DNA from: Hemileia vastatrix
Lineage: Eukaryota; Basidiomycota; Pucciniomycetes; Pucciniales; Zaghouaniaceae
Direction of reading: 5' to 3'
Assembly: GCA_030280995.1 (NCBI GenBank)
Contig: JASXTE010000002.1
Coordinates: 2,131,501-2,195,500 of the forward strand
DNA: 64,000 nt
This document shows positions 45,083 through 58,515 of this stretch, in pieces. The notes under the pieces are model-generated. The model searched no databases and was not told where the DNA came from. It worked only from the letters and a program-made list of their open reading frames with translations. The position numbers and the translations under genes were made by a program. Positions within the stretch are counted from its first letter, which is position 1; every line of letters begins with the position of its first letter.

Positions 45083-45430
45083 ATGTCTAACTGCCCTACT
45101 CCCGTTCCCATGCCTCCACACCCCAAGGATGATGGTTATGTTGTTACTCGCCAGTATACCCACGCTTGCATGGCTTGTGTGTCAATGGAGTATTTCTGTG
45201 TCAAAAGCATGGCCACATGAAGCCCTTGCCAGAAATGCAAATTTTGTCGCTGGAGACGGGTGGCCTGTGATGCCCTTGCAAAAAACGGGGATATTGAGAA
45301 GAGGTTTATGGAGACTAAGTACTGGGTGATTCCTAAGACCAAAGAGGTGGTTGAGGATATTTGGGAAGTATTGGTTGGGGATGATTGATTGGTGGAAGAA
45401 GAGGGAAATAAGGTCAAAGATAGAAAAAAA
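45083..45430 (+). pseudogene. A3 antisense accessory gene, exon 1 only
   Basis: ATG 45083 gives MSNCPTPVPMPPHPKDDG, then the best-preserved cysteine cluster of the three copies: ACMACVSMEYFC, SPCQKCKFC and RWRRVAC, with all seven cysteines. Six fit C-X2-C-X6-C-X12-C-X2-C-X6-C. Then KYWVIPKTKEVVEDIWEV. Stops: TGA after SMAT (CGA in the ancestor) and TGA after VGDD. The acidic/NLS part, the intron and exon 2 are missing; the frame ends in A-rich spacer at about 45430. A TATA box (44996-45002) lies 87 nt upstream. The gene runs opposite to the pol of its own element, as in A1 and A2. Confidence 0.7.
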
Positions 45431-45728
45431 ATTTGAAAGAAAAGAAAGAAAATTAAAGGAATTATTGAATTTTAAGATTTTATTTTAATGAATTTGTTAA
45501 GATTTTGTTTTTGTTATTTATTTTTTTAATTTTAATTTAATTTTATTTTATTTTATTTTATTTTATTCTATTTTGTTTTATTTATTTTTAAAGAAGGTTG
45601 AAAAAACTTTTTTGGGAGAGAAGAGAAAAAAGAAAACAGAGTAAGGATCTTTAGAAGAAAAGAAGTTTTAGAATTCTAAGAAAAGAAAAGAAAAGAAAAG
45701 AGAAGAAAAAAGAAAAATAAAAGGAGTT
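45431..45728. repeat. AT-rich spacer of A3
   Basis: T-rich and GA-rich low complexity (TTTTA repeats near 45545-45590, GAAAA repeats near 45680-45715), equivalent to the spacers of A1 and A2 but shorter, with exon 2 of the antisense gene lost. Confidence 0.7.
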
Positions 45729-48700
45729 TTAAGGTTTTGGTTTTAAAGGATATTTAAGATGAAAAGATTTTAGGAGTTCAGGGGCATTAGAAACATTGAT
45801 GGCTGGTTCCCAGGATGTTTTTTCTGAGTCATTGAGGAAGCCTTCACATTCCACAAGGTATTGAATTTTCCCCTCGCACATTCTTGAATCAAGGATACGA
45901 CTTACTTCCCACTCTAGATGGTCTTCTACTTAAACTGGTTCCGGAGGAGGTTGGTTCCTGCCCGGGTATGTTTCTCAAGCCAGTTCCAGGAGAGATACAT
46001 GGAAAACAGGGTGAATAGCCTGCCATTTAGGAGGTAGATTGAGTCAAAATGGAGTTTTAGAGACTTTGGAGTCAATTTAAAACGGTCCCAGGTGCTATTC
46101 TTTCAGTTTTTTAGATGGTAGAGTTGTTTAAATGTTTCGTGCATCAAGCCATACTTTGTTGCCTGGTTTAAAGGAAGGAGCAGATTGTTGATGTTTGTCG
46201 GCCTGTTCCTTGTACCTTTGAATTGCTAATTGCAAGTTTTATTGAAGTTCTTCTTGATTTTGTGATATGGTTTGAAGCTAATGTTCCTCAGGATGACTAG
46301 TTCCTACATGGATTAAGTTGAATTGAGGATTTCTTTCATAAACAGTTTCAAAAGGAGATTGTTGTGTTGAAGAATGAGTTGAGTTATTATAAGTGAATTC
46401 GGCCAAAGTTAACCATGTGGTTCATACTTCTTGTTTGTAACTGAAATACATTTGGAGGTATTTCTCGATGATTTGATTGATCCTTTCCCTTTGCCCATCA
46501 GTTTCAGGATGATAGGCTGTGGAGGGATTCCTCTTTATATTAAGTTGTCAACACAATTTAGTCCAGAATGTGGATACAAACAATGAGCCTCTATCCAAAA
46601 AATATCATTAGGTAAGCCATGTTTGTAAAATACTTGTTCTAGAAACAATTTTGTCAAATCTTCTGCTGTAGCAGTAGTAGTTGTTTTTATGAAAATAGAC
46701 ATTTTTGAAAATCTATCTACTATTACTAATATAGCATCAAAATTATTAGAAAGAGGAAGTTGAAAAATAAAATCCATAAATAAAGATTCCCAAGGTTTAG
46801 AGGGAATAGGAAGTGGTTGAAGCAACCCATGCTTCTGGTGACAGGGAGCCTTATTCCTGTTAAATTTGTAACAAGATCTTATATAGGCCTTGATCTCTCA
46901 GGCCATTCCTGGCAAGAAGAAATCCCTTGCTATTAACTGGTAGGTTTTATCAACACCAAAATTACCAGCAAATGGAGAATCATGTCGGCTAATGAAAATC
47001 CATAATTTTATTTTATTGTTGTTGGGTATGACTACTCTACCTTCAAAGACTAATAGACCTGATTAAATACTAAATCTTTTTGCTGCTTGCTTTGAGATTA
47101 TTTTGTCTTTTAACCCTAAACAATAATTGTCCTTTGACTGAACTTTGAGGATGTTGAATAGTAGATTTTTCAAAGATTTAATTGTCATCAAATTAAGTTG
47201 ATGATTTGTTAACATTGATTCATTTAAGATTGATTTCACCTTTGCTGGGTTCTTGTCAGCAAATGTGTCCCCCCGCTGTGGGTAAATGTTGTCCCAATGT
47301 TAAAGGATATCTGAAACAACACAGTTATTACCTGGGCGATAGGAAATAGAGAAAGGAAATTCAAACAGAAATTCAGCCTACCTGGCCTGATGCCTGGTTA
47401 ACACTTTGGACGACATAAAGTATTTCAAAGCATTATAGTCAGTCAGGATCTGAAAAGGACTATCCAGGCTGAGAAAAAAAGAGCGCCATTTTTAAAGACA
47501 GTGAATGATAGCTAATAGCTCTTTGTCATGAATTTCATAATTTAATTCTGCCACAATGAGTTTGCGGGACTCAAAATCAACAGGATGAAGCAATTTTGTT
47601 TCAGGATTGAATTGAGAGATGACCCCTGAAATAGCATAATCACTAGCATCTGTCTTGACTACTGTCGAAGCAGAAGGATCAAAATGACGAAAAATTGGAG
47701 CTGTGGTGAACACAGTCCTCAATTCTTCAAATTCCTTATGTGCTGTAGAATTAAAAACAAAAGGAATATCTTTTTTAAGAAGAGAAGTAATATTGGATAT
47801 ATTTTTAGAATTATCTTTGATAAATCTTCTATAGAAATTGGCAAAACCCAAAAACTTTTGAGGGATTTAACAGTTTTGGGCTCAGGCCATTCCAGGACTT
47901 TTTGGACCTTTTTGTTGTCGATGACTAGACCATCAGTGGACAACGTAAAACCCAAAAAATCAATAGATTTAACGGTATTGGGCTCAGGCCATTCCAAGAC
48001 TTTTTGAACCTTTTTTTTGTCCATGACTAAACCATCAGTGGACAACGCAAAACCCAAAAAATCAATAGATTTAAGATGGAATTCGCACTTATTGTGCTTG
48101 GCATAGAGACAATGATCCCCAAGGCAATTTAGAACCTGTCAAACATGATAAATATGTTCATCAAGGGTCTTTGAGAAAATTAAAATATTGTCTTAATAGA
48201 CAACAACAAATTGTTCGACAACATCTTGAAAGATGTCATTAAAAAAAGTTTGAAAAGTAGATGGTGTGTTACACAATCCAAAAGGCATGACTAAGTATTC
48301 AAAACTACCAAATCTAGTGCGCATTGCAGTCAGTGGTTCATGACCTTCAGCAATGAGAATAAGATTATAAGCGCCTCGAAGAACAATTTTAGAAAACAAA
48401 TTATCACCATTGAAAAGGGTAAGAAGCAATGACATAGGGTGAACAGGATATGCATTCTTCTTAGTGACTGTGTTGAGCTTTCTATAGTCAACACACAACC
48501 TAAGGCTACCATCCTTTTTCTTTAAAAAAAGAACAGGGGAGCCGGTTGGAGATTTAATGTCTCTGATGAAACCTTTGGCTACATTCTCTGCAATTTAGTC
48601 TCGAAGAACTTGAGATTTGTCCTTTGACAAAGAATAGACAGGACCTTCTGGAGGTACTGGACCTATTAACTCTATTTCATGGTTGTAGGGTCAATGAGGT

Positions 48701-48955
48701 GGTAACTTATTGGCCTTGCGGATTTAGAAGACATCAAGGAAATAGTGATAGTTTCTGGTGGAGTTGATTTAATGGCTTCAACGTTATTTGGTTTTCCACA
48801 TCTTCTTTGAGAGAATCTGTTGAGGGAAGACCAGAATTGAGAGAGCATAATTTGACTACTTTAAGGCAATTTAAATCCTCTTTGAGTGAAGCGATCAAGC
48901 TAGAAGGGTTAGCCAATTGCTCATTTAGAGAAAGATCAGATGAAATTGCTTGGAC
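45729..48955 (-). pseudogene. pol: A3 pol, lacking protease, many stops
   Basis: Minus strand from the linker (DLSLNEQLANPS near 48930) through RT ([17 protein letters not shown] from 48498), RNase H (KTDASDYAISGVISQFN near 47640), integrase (MDFIFQLPLSNNF near 46780, with SDRG damaged) and chromodomain to TAA 45731-45729. The RT signature is destroyed: Y-stop-D-N near 48200. A 34-codon in-frame tandem duplication lies in the RT connection region (47863-48072). In the chromodomain the usual WEG Trp is changed to Cys near 45855. Confidence 0.88.
47863..48072 (-). repeat. 102-bp in-frame tandem duplication in A3 RT
   Basis: The segment FLGFTLSTDGLV...KVQKVLEWPEP...TVKS occurs twice in tandem with a period of 102 bp (34 codons), keeping the frame. 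A1 and A2 have it once. Confidence 0.88.
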
Positions 48956-49049
48956 AGACACTTTCAAAATTAATACTGACCATAATACACAAGTATGAAA
49001 CCTTGGCATCTATCCAATAAAAGATTTTCCTTCTGATAAATTGATTTTT

Positions 49050-52000
49050 CTAAGTTACTCCCTGCTAAAAAGTGTCCTTGTGAGGTTTGTCTGACCTTCA
49101 GGGGGGTAATTTGGCCACATCACACTACTTCTATTTCGATGATTGACCAAAACATCATCCTCATTCCCATCTAAAGAGTTGATCTCATCTGAGTGTGGCT
49201 GATCAAAGGGGTCCACCACAAGTTTAGCCAAAATTTTGTTGAACACTTTTTTGATGGATAGTGACTAACTGGTTCTTTCCAAAATTGTCCACGTGAAGTT
49301 AGGCTGAACTTCAGGAGGATAAATTTATTATGAATACCAAATTAACTGAAGAATAATTTTGCCTTAGCTACTCTGAATCATAAAAGTTTCCAACTGAGGT
49401 TTAGCCATAATTCAGGTAGACACTTTTGGAAAGGCACAGTCTGATGGGTTTAATATCTATATATGGCAATAAGTATCAGTTTTTTATCAAAATGGAACTA
49501 GAATTAATTTAATATGGCCAAAGTCTCCACCTGAAGTTTGGCCAAAATACAGGTGGAAATTTTCATGAGGATTACTTGATGAAATGAAGAAGACTTTCAA
49601 TTACTTTCCATCATAAAATTTTCAAACTTAAGTTTATCAAAAATTTTGGTGACACTTTTTCCAGATCCAGTCATATGGGATCAACTCTCTATATGGCAAT
49701 TAGAATCAATTTTTAGTCAATCATGGCATTAGAAGTAATTTGATATGGACAAACTTTCCACCTGATTTTTTGCCGAAAATAAGTTGGAAATTTTTATGAG
49801 GAATACTAGATTAACTAAAGAAGACTTGCACCCTACAACTGTCTATCATAAAAGTGTCCACCAGAAGAGTTTTCAAACTTGTGGTTGACACCTATGGCCT
49901 GGTCCAGCCATATGGGATCAATTCTGCATATGGAAATGAGGATTTAATTTGGTCAATCATGGTACTAGAAGTAATTTGATATAGACAAAGTGTGCAACTA
50001 AATATTGGAAAAAAATCAGTTGAAAACTTCATTTAGTTTTTCAAAAAATCAAATTAAGTACAATTTTATTCCTGATAAGGCCCATTTTATCCAATACCTC
50101 TTCTGAGCCTTGAAAGTAGGCATTTAGCTTGAATTTTTAATTTCATATAAAATCCCTTTTATTCAACCTATTTCTTTTTATCCCTTTTTTTTCTTTTAGA
50201 TATCAATTAATTTTATTTAAAACAAATCATTTTCATAATTTTTTACCTGTATTTAATAAAATTTTTAAAGGCTTAACATCACCCTGTAAGCATTTGGCAC
50301 ATGTTTTTTTGCTATACTAATAAAAATAATAATATACTGGTGACAAAAAATTGATCAAATGATAAAATATTAATAAAACAGAAAGATCAAATACCAGTGG
50401 ATATGTTTTAAATAAATACCAGTTGCACTGAAGAAGAGCTGGACCATAGATACTCACCATCAAAAAAGTGTCCAGCACAAGTTTGTCCGAACTTGTGCTG
50501 GACATTTTGGTCAGGTGCAGTCATATGAGATCAATTCTCACCATGGAAATGAAAAAAATTATTTGATAAAAAACTTCACTAGAAGTAGTTTTACATAGCC
50601 AAATTTTCTACCTAGAGTTCATCCAAACCACAGGTGCACAATTTTTTATATTTAAAAAAAAGTCAATTTAGTACAATTTATCCCTGATGGCTCTCATTTG
50701 CTTCAACACCTCTACTGGCCTTTGATAGTAGGAATATTACTTGGATTTCTTTTTTCATATTTTATCCCTTTAACTTAATTTTTTGTTCCTAATATTGCTT
50801 TTTGATATCAATTAATAATTTTTAAAATAAACTATTTTAATATTTTTATACATTTATTTAATAATTATATAAAAGGTGTAACATCAACTGGTATGCATTT
50901 GGCACATGAGTTTTTTCTATACTTATAAAATTAATAATATAATGGCAACCAAAAATTGATCAAATAATATTTATGAGTGAGGGAAAAAGATAAAATACCA
51001 GTAGACATGTTTGTAAGAAATACTAGATGAACTGAAGAAAAATTCTACCCTAGCTACTCTCCATCATAAAAGTGTCCAGAAAAAGTTTGGCCGAACTTGT
51101 GCTGGACACTTATGGTCAGGTTCAGTCAGATGGGAGCAATTCTCTCTATGGAAATGAAGATAAATTTTTGATAAAAAATTACACTAGAAGTAGTTTGATA
51201 TTGCAAAATTTTCATGCTGAAGTTTTGGTAAAGCTCAAGTGGATTTTTTTTTTATTTTTACGTAAAAGAAAATTTAGTACAAGTTTAGCCCTGATTGTGC
51301 TAATTTGATTCAACATCTCTTTTTTCTGTTTATAGCAGGAATTTAACTTGGATTTTAATTTTCATCTTTGATTTCTTTTATTTTACTTTATTCATCTCTT
51401 ATTGCTTTTGGATAGAAGTTTATTTTTTGTAAAATAAATCATTTTCATATTTTTTTACCTTTCTTTAATAATATTATAAAAGGTGTAAGATCACCCAGTA
51501 TTCATTTGGCACACAGGTTTTTGCTATACTGATAATATTAATAATATAATGGTGACAAAAAATTAATTAATTGATAAATATGAGTGAGGCACAAAGATTT
51601 AATAACAGTGGACATGTTTATAAGAAATTCTAGATGATTTAAAATGACTTTCACCCTGGCTACTCTCCATGATAAAAGTGTCCAGCACAAGTTTGGCCAA
51701 ACTTCTGCTGGACACTTTTGGTTGCATGCTTTCAGATGCAATCAATTCTTTTTATGTAAATGAGACTGAATGATCAGTCCATCATTGCACTGAAAGTAGT
51801 TTTATATGGAAAAATTGTCCCCCAGAAGTTTGTCCAAACCTAAGGTAGACAATTTTTTACTTTGGTAAAAAGTAAATTTGATCCATGTTAAGCTATGATG
51901 GTGCCCATTTTTTCTGAAGCCTCTACTGGCTCATGATAGCAGAAATTATACTTAATATCTTTATTTCATGTTTGATCTCTTTAATTTAAATTTTACCCTT

Positions 52001-55000
52001 TTATTTATCCTTTAGCTTTTAAATACCAATTTTATTTTGGTAAAACTGATAACTTTCACATTTTTTTACATTTATTATATAATATTATTAAAGTTGTAAA
52101 ATCACACAGTGTACATTCAGTACACATGTTTTTTCTATACTAAAAACATTAATAATATAATGGTGACTAAAAAATAATCAAATAATAAATATGGATGACA
52201 CAGAAAGATCAAATACCCATAGACATTTTTAAAATGAATATAAGATTAACTGAAGAAGACTTGCACCCTAGCTACTCTCCATCATAAAAGTGTCCAGCAC
52301 AAGTTCAGCTAAGCTTTTGCTAGACACTTTTGGTTGCATGCAGTCAGATGGGATAAATTTACTCAATGGAAGTTAAAATGAATTTTTGCTCAATCATTGC
52401 ACAAGAAGAAGTCTTATACTGCTATACTATCCTCCTGATTTTTTTGAAATCCTCAGGTGGACACTTTTATTAATTTAAAAAAAATGAAAATATATTCCAA
52501 ATCTAGAACCGGTGGTGCAATTTTTGTCTGAAAACTCAAATTTTCTTTGATAGCAGAAATTTTATTTGATGTTTAATTTCATATTTAATCACTTTTATTT
52601 TACTTTTTTATTCCTCTTTTTGCTTTCAAATATCAATTTATTTATTGTAAAACTAATACTTTTCATATTTTTTTTACTATTATTTAATAAGATTATTAAA
52701 GATGTAGCATCTCCCAGTATGCATTTGGCTTATAATTTTTTTCAATACTAATAACATTATTAGTATAATGTTGAAAAACAATGAATCAAATGATAAATAT
52801 GGATGACACAGAAAGATCATATACAAGTGGATTTGTTTATAAGGAATACCTGATGAACTGAAGAAGACCTGCACCCTAGATACTTACCATCATAAACGTG
52901 TCCAGCATAAGTTTGGCCAAACTTGTGCTGGACACTTTTGGTTGCATGCAGTCATATGGGATAAATTTATTCTATGGAGATGAAAATGACATTTTGCTCA
53001 ATCATTGCAAAATAAGTAGTTTGATATTGCCAAAATGTCCTCCTGATGATTTTTCAAAACTAATCAGGACACTTTCTTTGGTTTAACAAAAAAGAAAATA
53101 TAGTCCAAGTTTAGCCCTGGTGGTGCACATTTGATCTAACACCTCTAATTGTTATTGATAGTGGGAATTTTCATTAGATTTTTTTTCTTATTTTATCCCT
53201 TTTATTTTACTTTTTTATTGCTCATATTGCTTTGGATATCAATTTTTAATTTTTAAAATAAATAATTTTCATACTCTTATACATTTATTTAATAAAATAT
53301 GATTAAAGGTGGAACACCACCTGATATGCATTTTTCACACAAGTTATTACTATAGTAATAACATTAATAATATAATGATGACAAAAAATTAATCAAATGG
53401 TAAATTTAAATGACACAGAAAGATAAAATACCAGTGTATATGTTTATAAGAAATCCCTTTTGAGTTTAAGAAGATTTGCTGTATGCCCACTCTCAATTAT
53501 AAAAGTGTCCAGCACAAGTTTGGCCAAACTTGTGCTGGACATCTTTGGTTGCATGAAGTCATATGAGATAAATTCTCTCTATGGCAATGAAAATTATATT
53601 TCACTCAATTATTGAAGTAAAGAATGTTTAATATTGTAAAATTGTCCCCTGGAAGTCTCTCCAAACCTAAGCTCAAAAATTGTTAGCTATACATAAAAGT
53701 AAGTTTAGACCAAGTCTTGACCTAGGGGTCCCCAACTGTCCCAACACCACTTCTGGCTCATGATAGTAAAATTTTACTTGTATTTTTTATTTCATATTTG
53801 ATCCCATTTATTTTCATTTTACTTTTCTATTACTCTTTTTAATTTTAAATATCAATTTATTTTTTTAAAAACTAAACATATTCATATTTTTTTAACTTTA
53901 TATAATAATATTATTAAAGGTGTAACATCACCAATTTTGCATTTGGCATGCAGGTTTTTCCTATACTAGAAACATTAATAATATATATGGTGACAAAAAA
54001 TTAATTATAAGATAAATATGAATGATAAAAAAAAGTTAAAAAACCAATAGAAATGTGAAAAACAAAAAACTGATGTACTGAGAAACACTTCCACCCCTGC
54101 TACTCTCCATCATAAAAGTGTCCAGCACAAGTTTGGCCAAACTTGTGCTGGACACTTTTGTTCAGGTGCAGTCAGATGGGATCAATTCTCTCTGGGAAAT
54201 TAAATTAAAAAAAATTCTAAATAATTACATTAGAAGTAGTTTGGTATGGCTGAATTATACACCTTGAGTTTTCCCAAACCTCAGGTGAAAAATTTTTTAT
54301 CTTTAAAAAAAATTAAATTTTATCGAATTTAGCCCTGATGGCACCCATTTGTTTCAACACCTCTACTGGCTCTTGAAGGCAGTAATTTTCCTTGAATTTT
54401 TCTTTTTCATATTTGATCTCTTTTACTTTACTTTTTTATCACTTATGTTACATTTGGATATTAATTTATAATTTTGGAAAAAAAATCATTTTCATATTTT
54501 TTTAACAATTTTTAATAATATTATAAAAGGTGTTATATAACATGGCATGCATTTGGCGCACAAGTTTTTTCTATACTAATAAAATTAATAATATTCTAAT
54601 GACAAAAAAAAATCAGATAATAAAATATGAATAACACAGAAAGATCAAATACCAGTTGACATGTTTAAAAAAAATAACAGTTGCACTGAAGAAGGCCTGC
54701 ACCCTAGCTACTCTCCATCATAAAAGTGTCCAGCACAAGTTTGGCCGAAATTGTGCTGGACACTTTCAGTCAGGTGCAGTCAGATGGGATCAATTCTCTC
54801 TATAGCAATGAAAAAAAATTATTTGATAAGAAAATTCACTAGATGTAGTTTGATATAGCTGAATTATCCACCTAGAGTTCATCCAAACCACAGGTACACA
54901 ATTTTTTATCTTTAAAAAACAGTCAATTTAGTACAATTTATCCCTGATGGCTCTCATTTGCTACAACATCTCTACTGGCCTTTGATATCAGGGATTATAC

Positions 55001-57060
55001 TTGGATTTCTTTTTTCATATTTGATCCCTTTAACTTAATTTTTTATTCCTCATATTGCTTTTGGATATCAATTAATAATTTTTAAAATAAATTATTTTAA
55101 TATTTTTATACATTTATTTAATAATTATATAAAAGGTGTAACATCACTCAGTATGCATTTGGCACACAATTTTTTGCTATTCAAATATAATTATTAATAT
55201 AATTAAGACAAAAAATTAATCAAAAAATATGTATGAGTGAGGCACAAAGATAAAATACCAGTAGACATGTTTTTAAGAAATACCAGATGAACTGAAGAAA
55301 AATTCTAACCCAGCCACTCTCCATCATGGAAGTGTCCAGCACAAGTTCTGCCGAACTTGTGCTGGACACTTTTGGTCATGTGCAGTCAGATGGGATCAAT
55401 TCTCTGCATGGAAACAAAAAATTTTTTTTATCAAATTTCACCAGAAGTAGTTTGGTATAGCTGAATCATCCACCTGCTTTTCTGCCCAATATCAAGTGTA
55501 TAATTTTTTATCTTTAAAGAAAAGGTCACTTATTACAATAAAGCCCTGATGGCTCCCATTTGCTTTAACACCTCGACTGGCTCTTGATAGCTGGAATTTT
55601 ACTAGTATTTTTTTCATATTTGAACTGTTTGACTTTTATTTTACTCTTTTATTCCTCTTTTTACTTTTAAATTTCTATTTAATTTTTGTAAAACTAATCC
55701 TTTTCATATTTATTTATGTCTATTTTAAAAAATTATTGAAGGTATAACTGCACATGGTATGCATTTGGCACACAAGTTTTTGCTATACTAATAACATTAA
55801 TAATATAATGGTGATAAAATATTAATCGGATGATAAATATGAAAGATACAGACTGATCAAATACCAGTAGACATGTTTATGAGAAATACAAGATGAAGGA
55901 ACTGAAGAAAATTTCCACCCAAGCTACTCTCCATCGTAAAAGTGTCCAGCACAAGTTCAGCCGAACTTGTGCTGGACACTTTTGGTCACGTCCAGTCAGA
56001 TGGGATCAATTCTTTCTATGGCAACAAAAAAACATTTTTTTATTAAACTTCACTACAAGTAGTTTTGATTAGCTGAATCATCCACCTGTTGTTCTTCCCA
56101 ACCTCAGGTGTATAATTTTTTATCTTTATAAAAAAAGGTCACTTATTAAAATTTAGCCTTGATGGCTCCCATTTGTTTCAACACTTCTACTGGCTCTTGA
56201 GAACAAGAATTTTACTAGTATTTTGTTTTTCATAATTGATCTCTTTGAGATTAATTTTACTTTTTTATTTCTCTATTTTTTTAATATCTATTTAAATTAT
56301 TGTAAAGCTAATCATTTTCATATTTTTTTACATTTATTTCATAATATTATAAAAGGTGTAACATCAGCTGGTATGCATTTGGCACATGAGTTTTTTCTAT
56401 ACTTATAATATTAATAATATAATGGTGACAATAAATTAATCAAATGATATATATGAGTGAGGCACAAAGATCAAGTACCAGTGGACATGTTTATAAGAAA
56501 TACCAGATTAACTGAAGAAAAATTCTTCCCTAGCTACTCTACGTCATTAATGTGTCCAGCACAAGTTCGGCTGAACTTGTGCTGGACACTTTTGGTCACA
56601 TGCAGTCTGGTGTGATCGATTCTCTCTCAATCATTGCACTTGAAGTTGTTTGATATGGCTAAATGGTTCTGCTGAAGTTTTGTTAAACCTCAGATTGTCA
56701 CTTTTTTGTTTTTCAAAAAAGCAATTATAGTCCAAGTTTAGTGCCACTGGTGAGCGTTCCCCCAACATGTCTACTTGCTCTTGATGGCAGGAATTTTACT
56801 TTAATTTTTTATTTCATATTTGATCCCTTTAATTTTACCTTTTTATCCCTCATATTGCTTTTGGGTATCAATTTATTTTTTGTAAAACAAATCATTTTCA
56901 TATTTTTTTACCTTTATTTAATAATATTATAAAAGGCGTAACATCACCCAGTATGCGTTGGGCACACGAGTTTTTGCTATACTTATAATATTAATAACAT
57001 AATGGTGACAAAAAATCAATCAAATGATAAATATGAGTGAGGCACAAAGGTCAAATACCA
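49050..57060. repeat. Satellite array: ~608-bp monomers each with a 46-bp palindrome
   Basis: The palindrome core GTGTCCAGCACAAGTTTGG and its complement starts at 50468, 51072, 51678, 52290, 52898, 53505, 54118, 54726, 55332, 55942 and 56552 (spacing 604-613), with diverged units at 49854 and about 49209. At 54114-54159 it is a perfect 46-bp palindrome. Surroundings of each unit are alike (TCTCCATCATAAAA before; AGTCAGATGGGATCAATTC after; GTATGCATTTGGCACAC farther along). A second, weaker palindrome (CCACCTGAAGTTTGGCC type) lies about 150 bp downstream in each unit. No coding: the palindrome makes the same short peptides appear on both strands. Confidence 0.92.
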
Positions 57061-57600
57061 ATTAATCAATAGTTCTTTTTAATATTATAAAATTTTTGAT
57101 TAAATAAAATGGGAATAATGAATTATATTTTACATCCATAATTCCACTCTAATGATTCCCACTGCACAAAAAGGGTTCACTTAGTCCTTTCTTTACTGCT
57201 TGTGCATATATTTTATTGCCCACAGTACTACAATTTTTTGTAGTGATTATCCCACATCTGATTCAGGAATATTTTTGAACAATATAAGTTTTTTTTACAA
57301 AAGACCTTATCATATCCAATATCCCACAAAAAATACAACCTGTTTTTGTATTAAAATCCATTAACTATTAAGAAATTGTTAAAATAATTAGATTATACTC
57401 TGGCACAGCTAGATCCATACCAACCAACCTAAAGTCTTTTCAATATTGAAAACAATTAAATAAAATTATGATATCATACTGAATTATGGGCACCAACCAT
57501 AATTCAGCACTTCTCATTTGCTCTGCTACAAAATGAGTGCATGTAGCATTTTTCTAACGTCAGACTGTTTTTCTTCCTTCCCTCACACCTTTAGTCCAGA
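57061..57600. other. AT-rich interval after the satellite
   Basis: No gene or repeat recognised. It separates the last satellite unit from the second copy of R1. Confidence 0.45.
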
Positions 57601-58515
57601 ATGAAAATTTAGTATGAGTTTTGATCAAAATGGTTTGCCAGTGTTATCTGTATGCAATATGAATTCATATTGCATATTTCTATTTATGCATAAAATATAA
57701 TCATTAAGCATCATTTTTTTTGCATTTTTCAATAATTATGCATATTTATGCAAATGCATATGCATATTAATTATACAGATTTATATGCATATTAATATAT
57801 TTTATTCATATACATATATGCACCTTTTTTTTGCATATTCAATATGCATATTTTTAATGCATATTCAATATGCATATTTATAATGCATATCCAATATGCA
57901 TATTTTTAATGCATATTCAATATGCATATTTTTAATGCATATTCAATATGCATATTTTTATGCATATTCAATATGCATATTTTTAATGCATATTCAATAT
58001 GCATATTTTTTATGCATATTTTTATGCATATTCAAAATGCATGTTTTTTATGCATAATCACTATGCATATTTTTTATGCATATTTTTATGCACATTTTTC
58101 ATGCATATTTATTCTTCATAGTCATTATGCATACACTTTAGATAGGCATTTCACATCAATTTTTAACATGCAATAAGTATCCACCATGCAAATTCAAATG
58201 CATATGCATCTATATCATATGCACAACATATATTCAAGTTTAATATTTGAATATTAAGGTATGCTAAGTGATGTTGTTCAACCTTTTGCCAAACCTGAGA
58301 TTAACTGATGTTCAATGTGGTTCCTAAGCTCTGCTCAAGGAGAGATTGTTCTGGATTCAATCTGAGACAGTTTATTTTTTCAATGTTTTTTCATCAGATT
58401 TAAAAACATATTTCTGACAGTTTCAGGATGGTTTCCGAACAGTTTCCTGACAAATTCCTGATAGTTTCAAATAGAGGGAACTGCTAGCAGTTCACCCCCA
58501 GATTTCACATGGTGA
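57601..58515. repeat. Second copy of repeat R1 (inverted)
   Basis: 58150-58515 matches the complement of 17581-17960 closely, including GGAACTGCTAGCAGTTCA and the terminal CACCATGTGAAATCTG variant. The core, about 57760-58140, is a tandem array of TATGCATATTCAA/TATGCATATTTTTA units. Only one inverted end is seen; the other side fades out before 57600. Confidence 0.75.

Larger units (their letters stand above)
44154..48955 (-). mobile_element. Chromovirus A3 (Ty3/Gypsy), 5'-truncated
   Basis: Minus-strand family A copy: 3' LTR 44154-44985, antisense gene on the plus strand, spacer, and pol from the chromodomain back to the protease/RT linker. Similarity ends at about 48955, before the protease, gag and 5' LTR, and is followed by satellite-like DNA. 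Its LTR side sits inside the integrase of Gypsy-B. Confidence 0.88.

Noticed and set aside
49055..53086. Repeated short frames reading like LAKLVLDT in the satellite
   Set aside because: The palindrome yields the same peptide on both strands and in every monomer; starts are GTG and the frames do not extend.
49050..57060. Could the regularly spaced palindromes be a CRISPR array?
   Set aside because: Monomers are ~608 bp with similar, not unique, sequence between palindromes; no cas genes; eukaryotic context.
57922..58176. 84-aa frame rich in Met, His, Ile, Phe
   Set aside because: Translation of the TATGCATATT tandem array.
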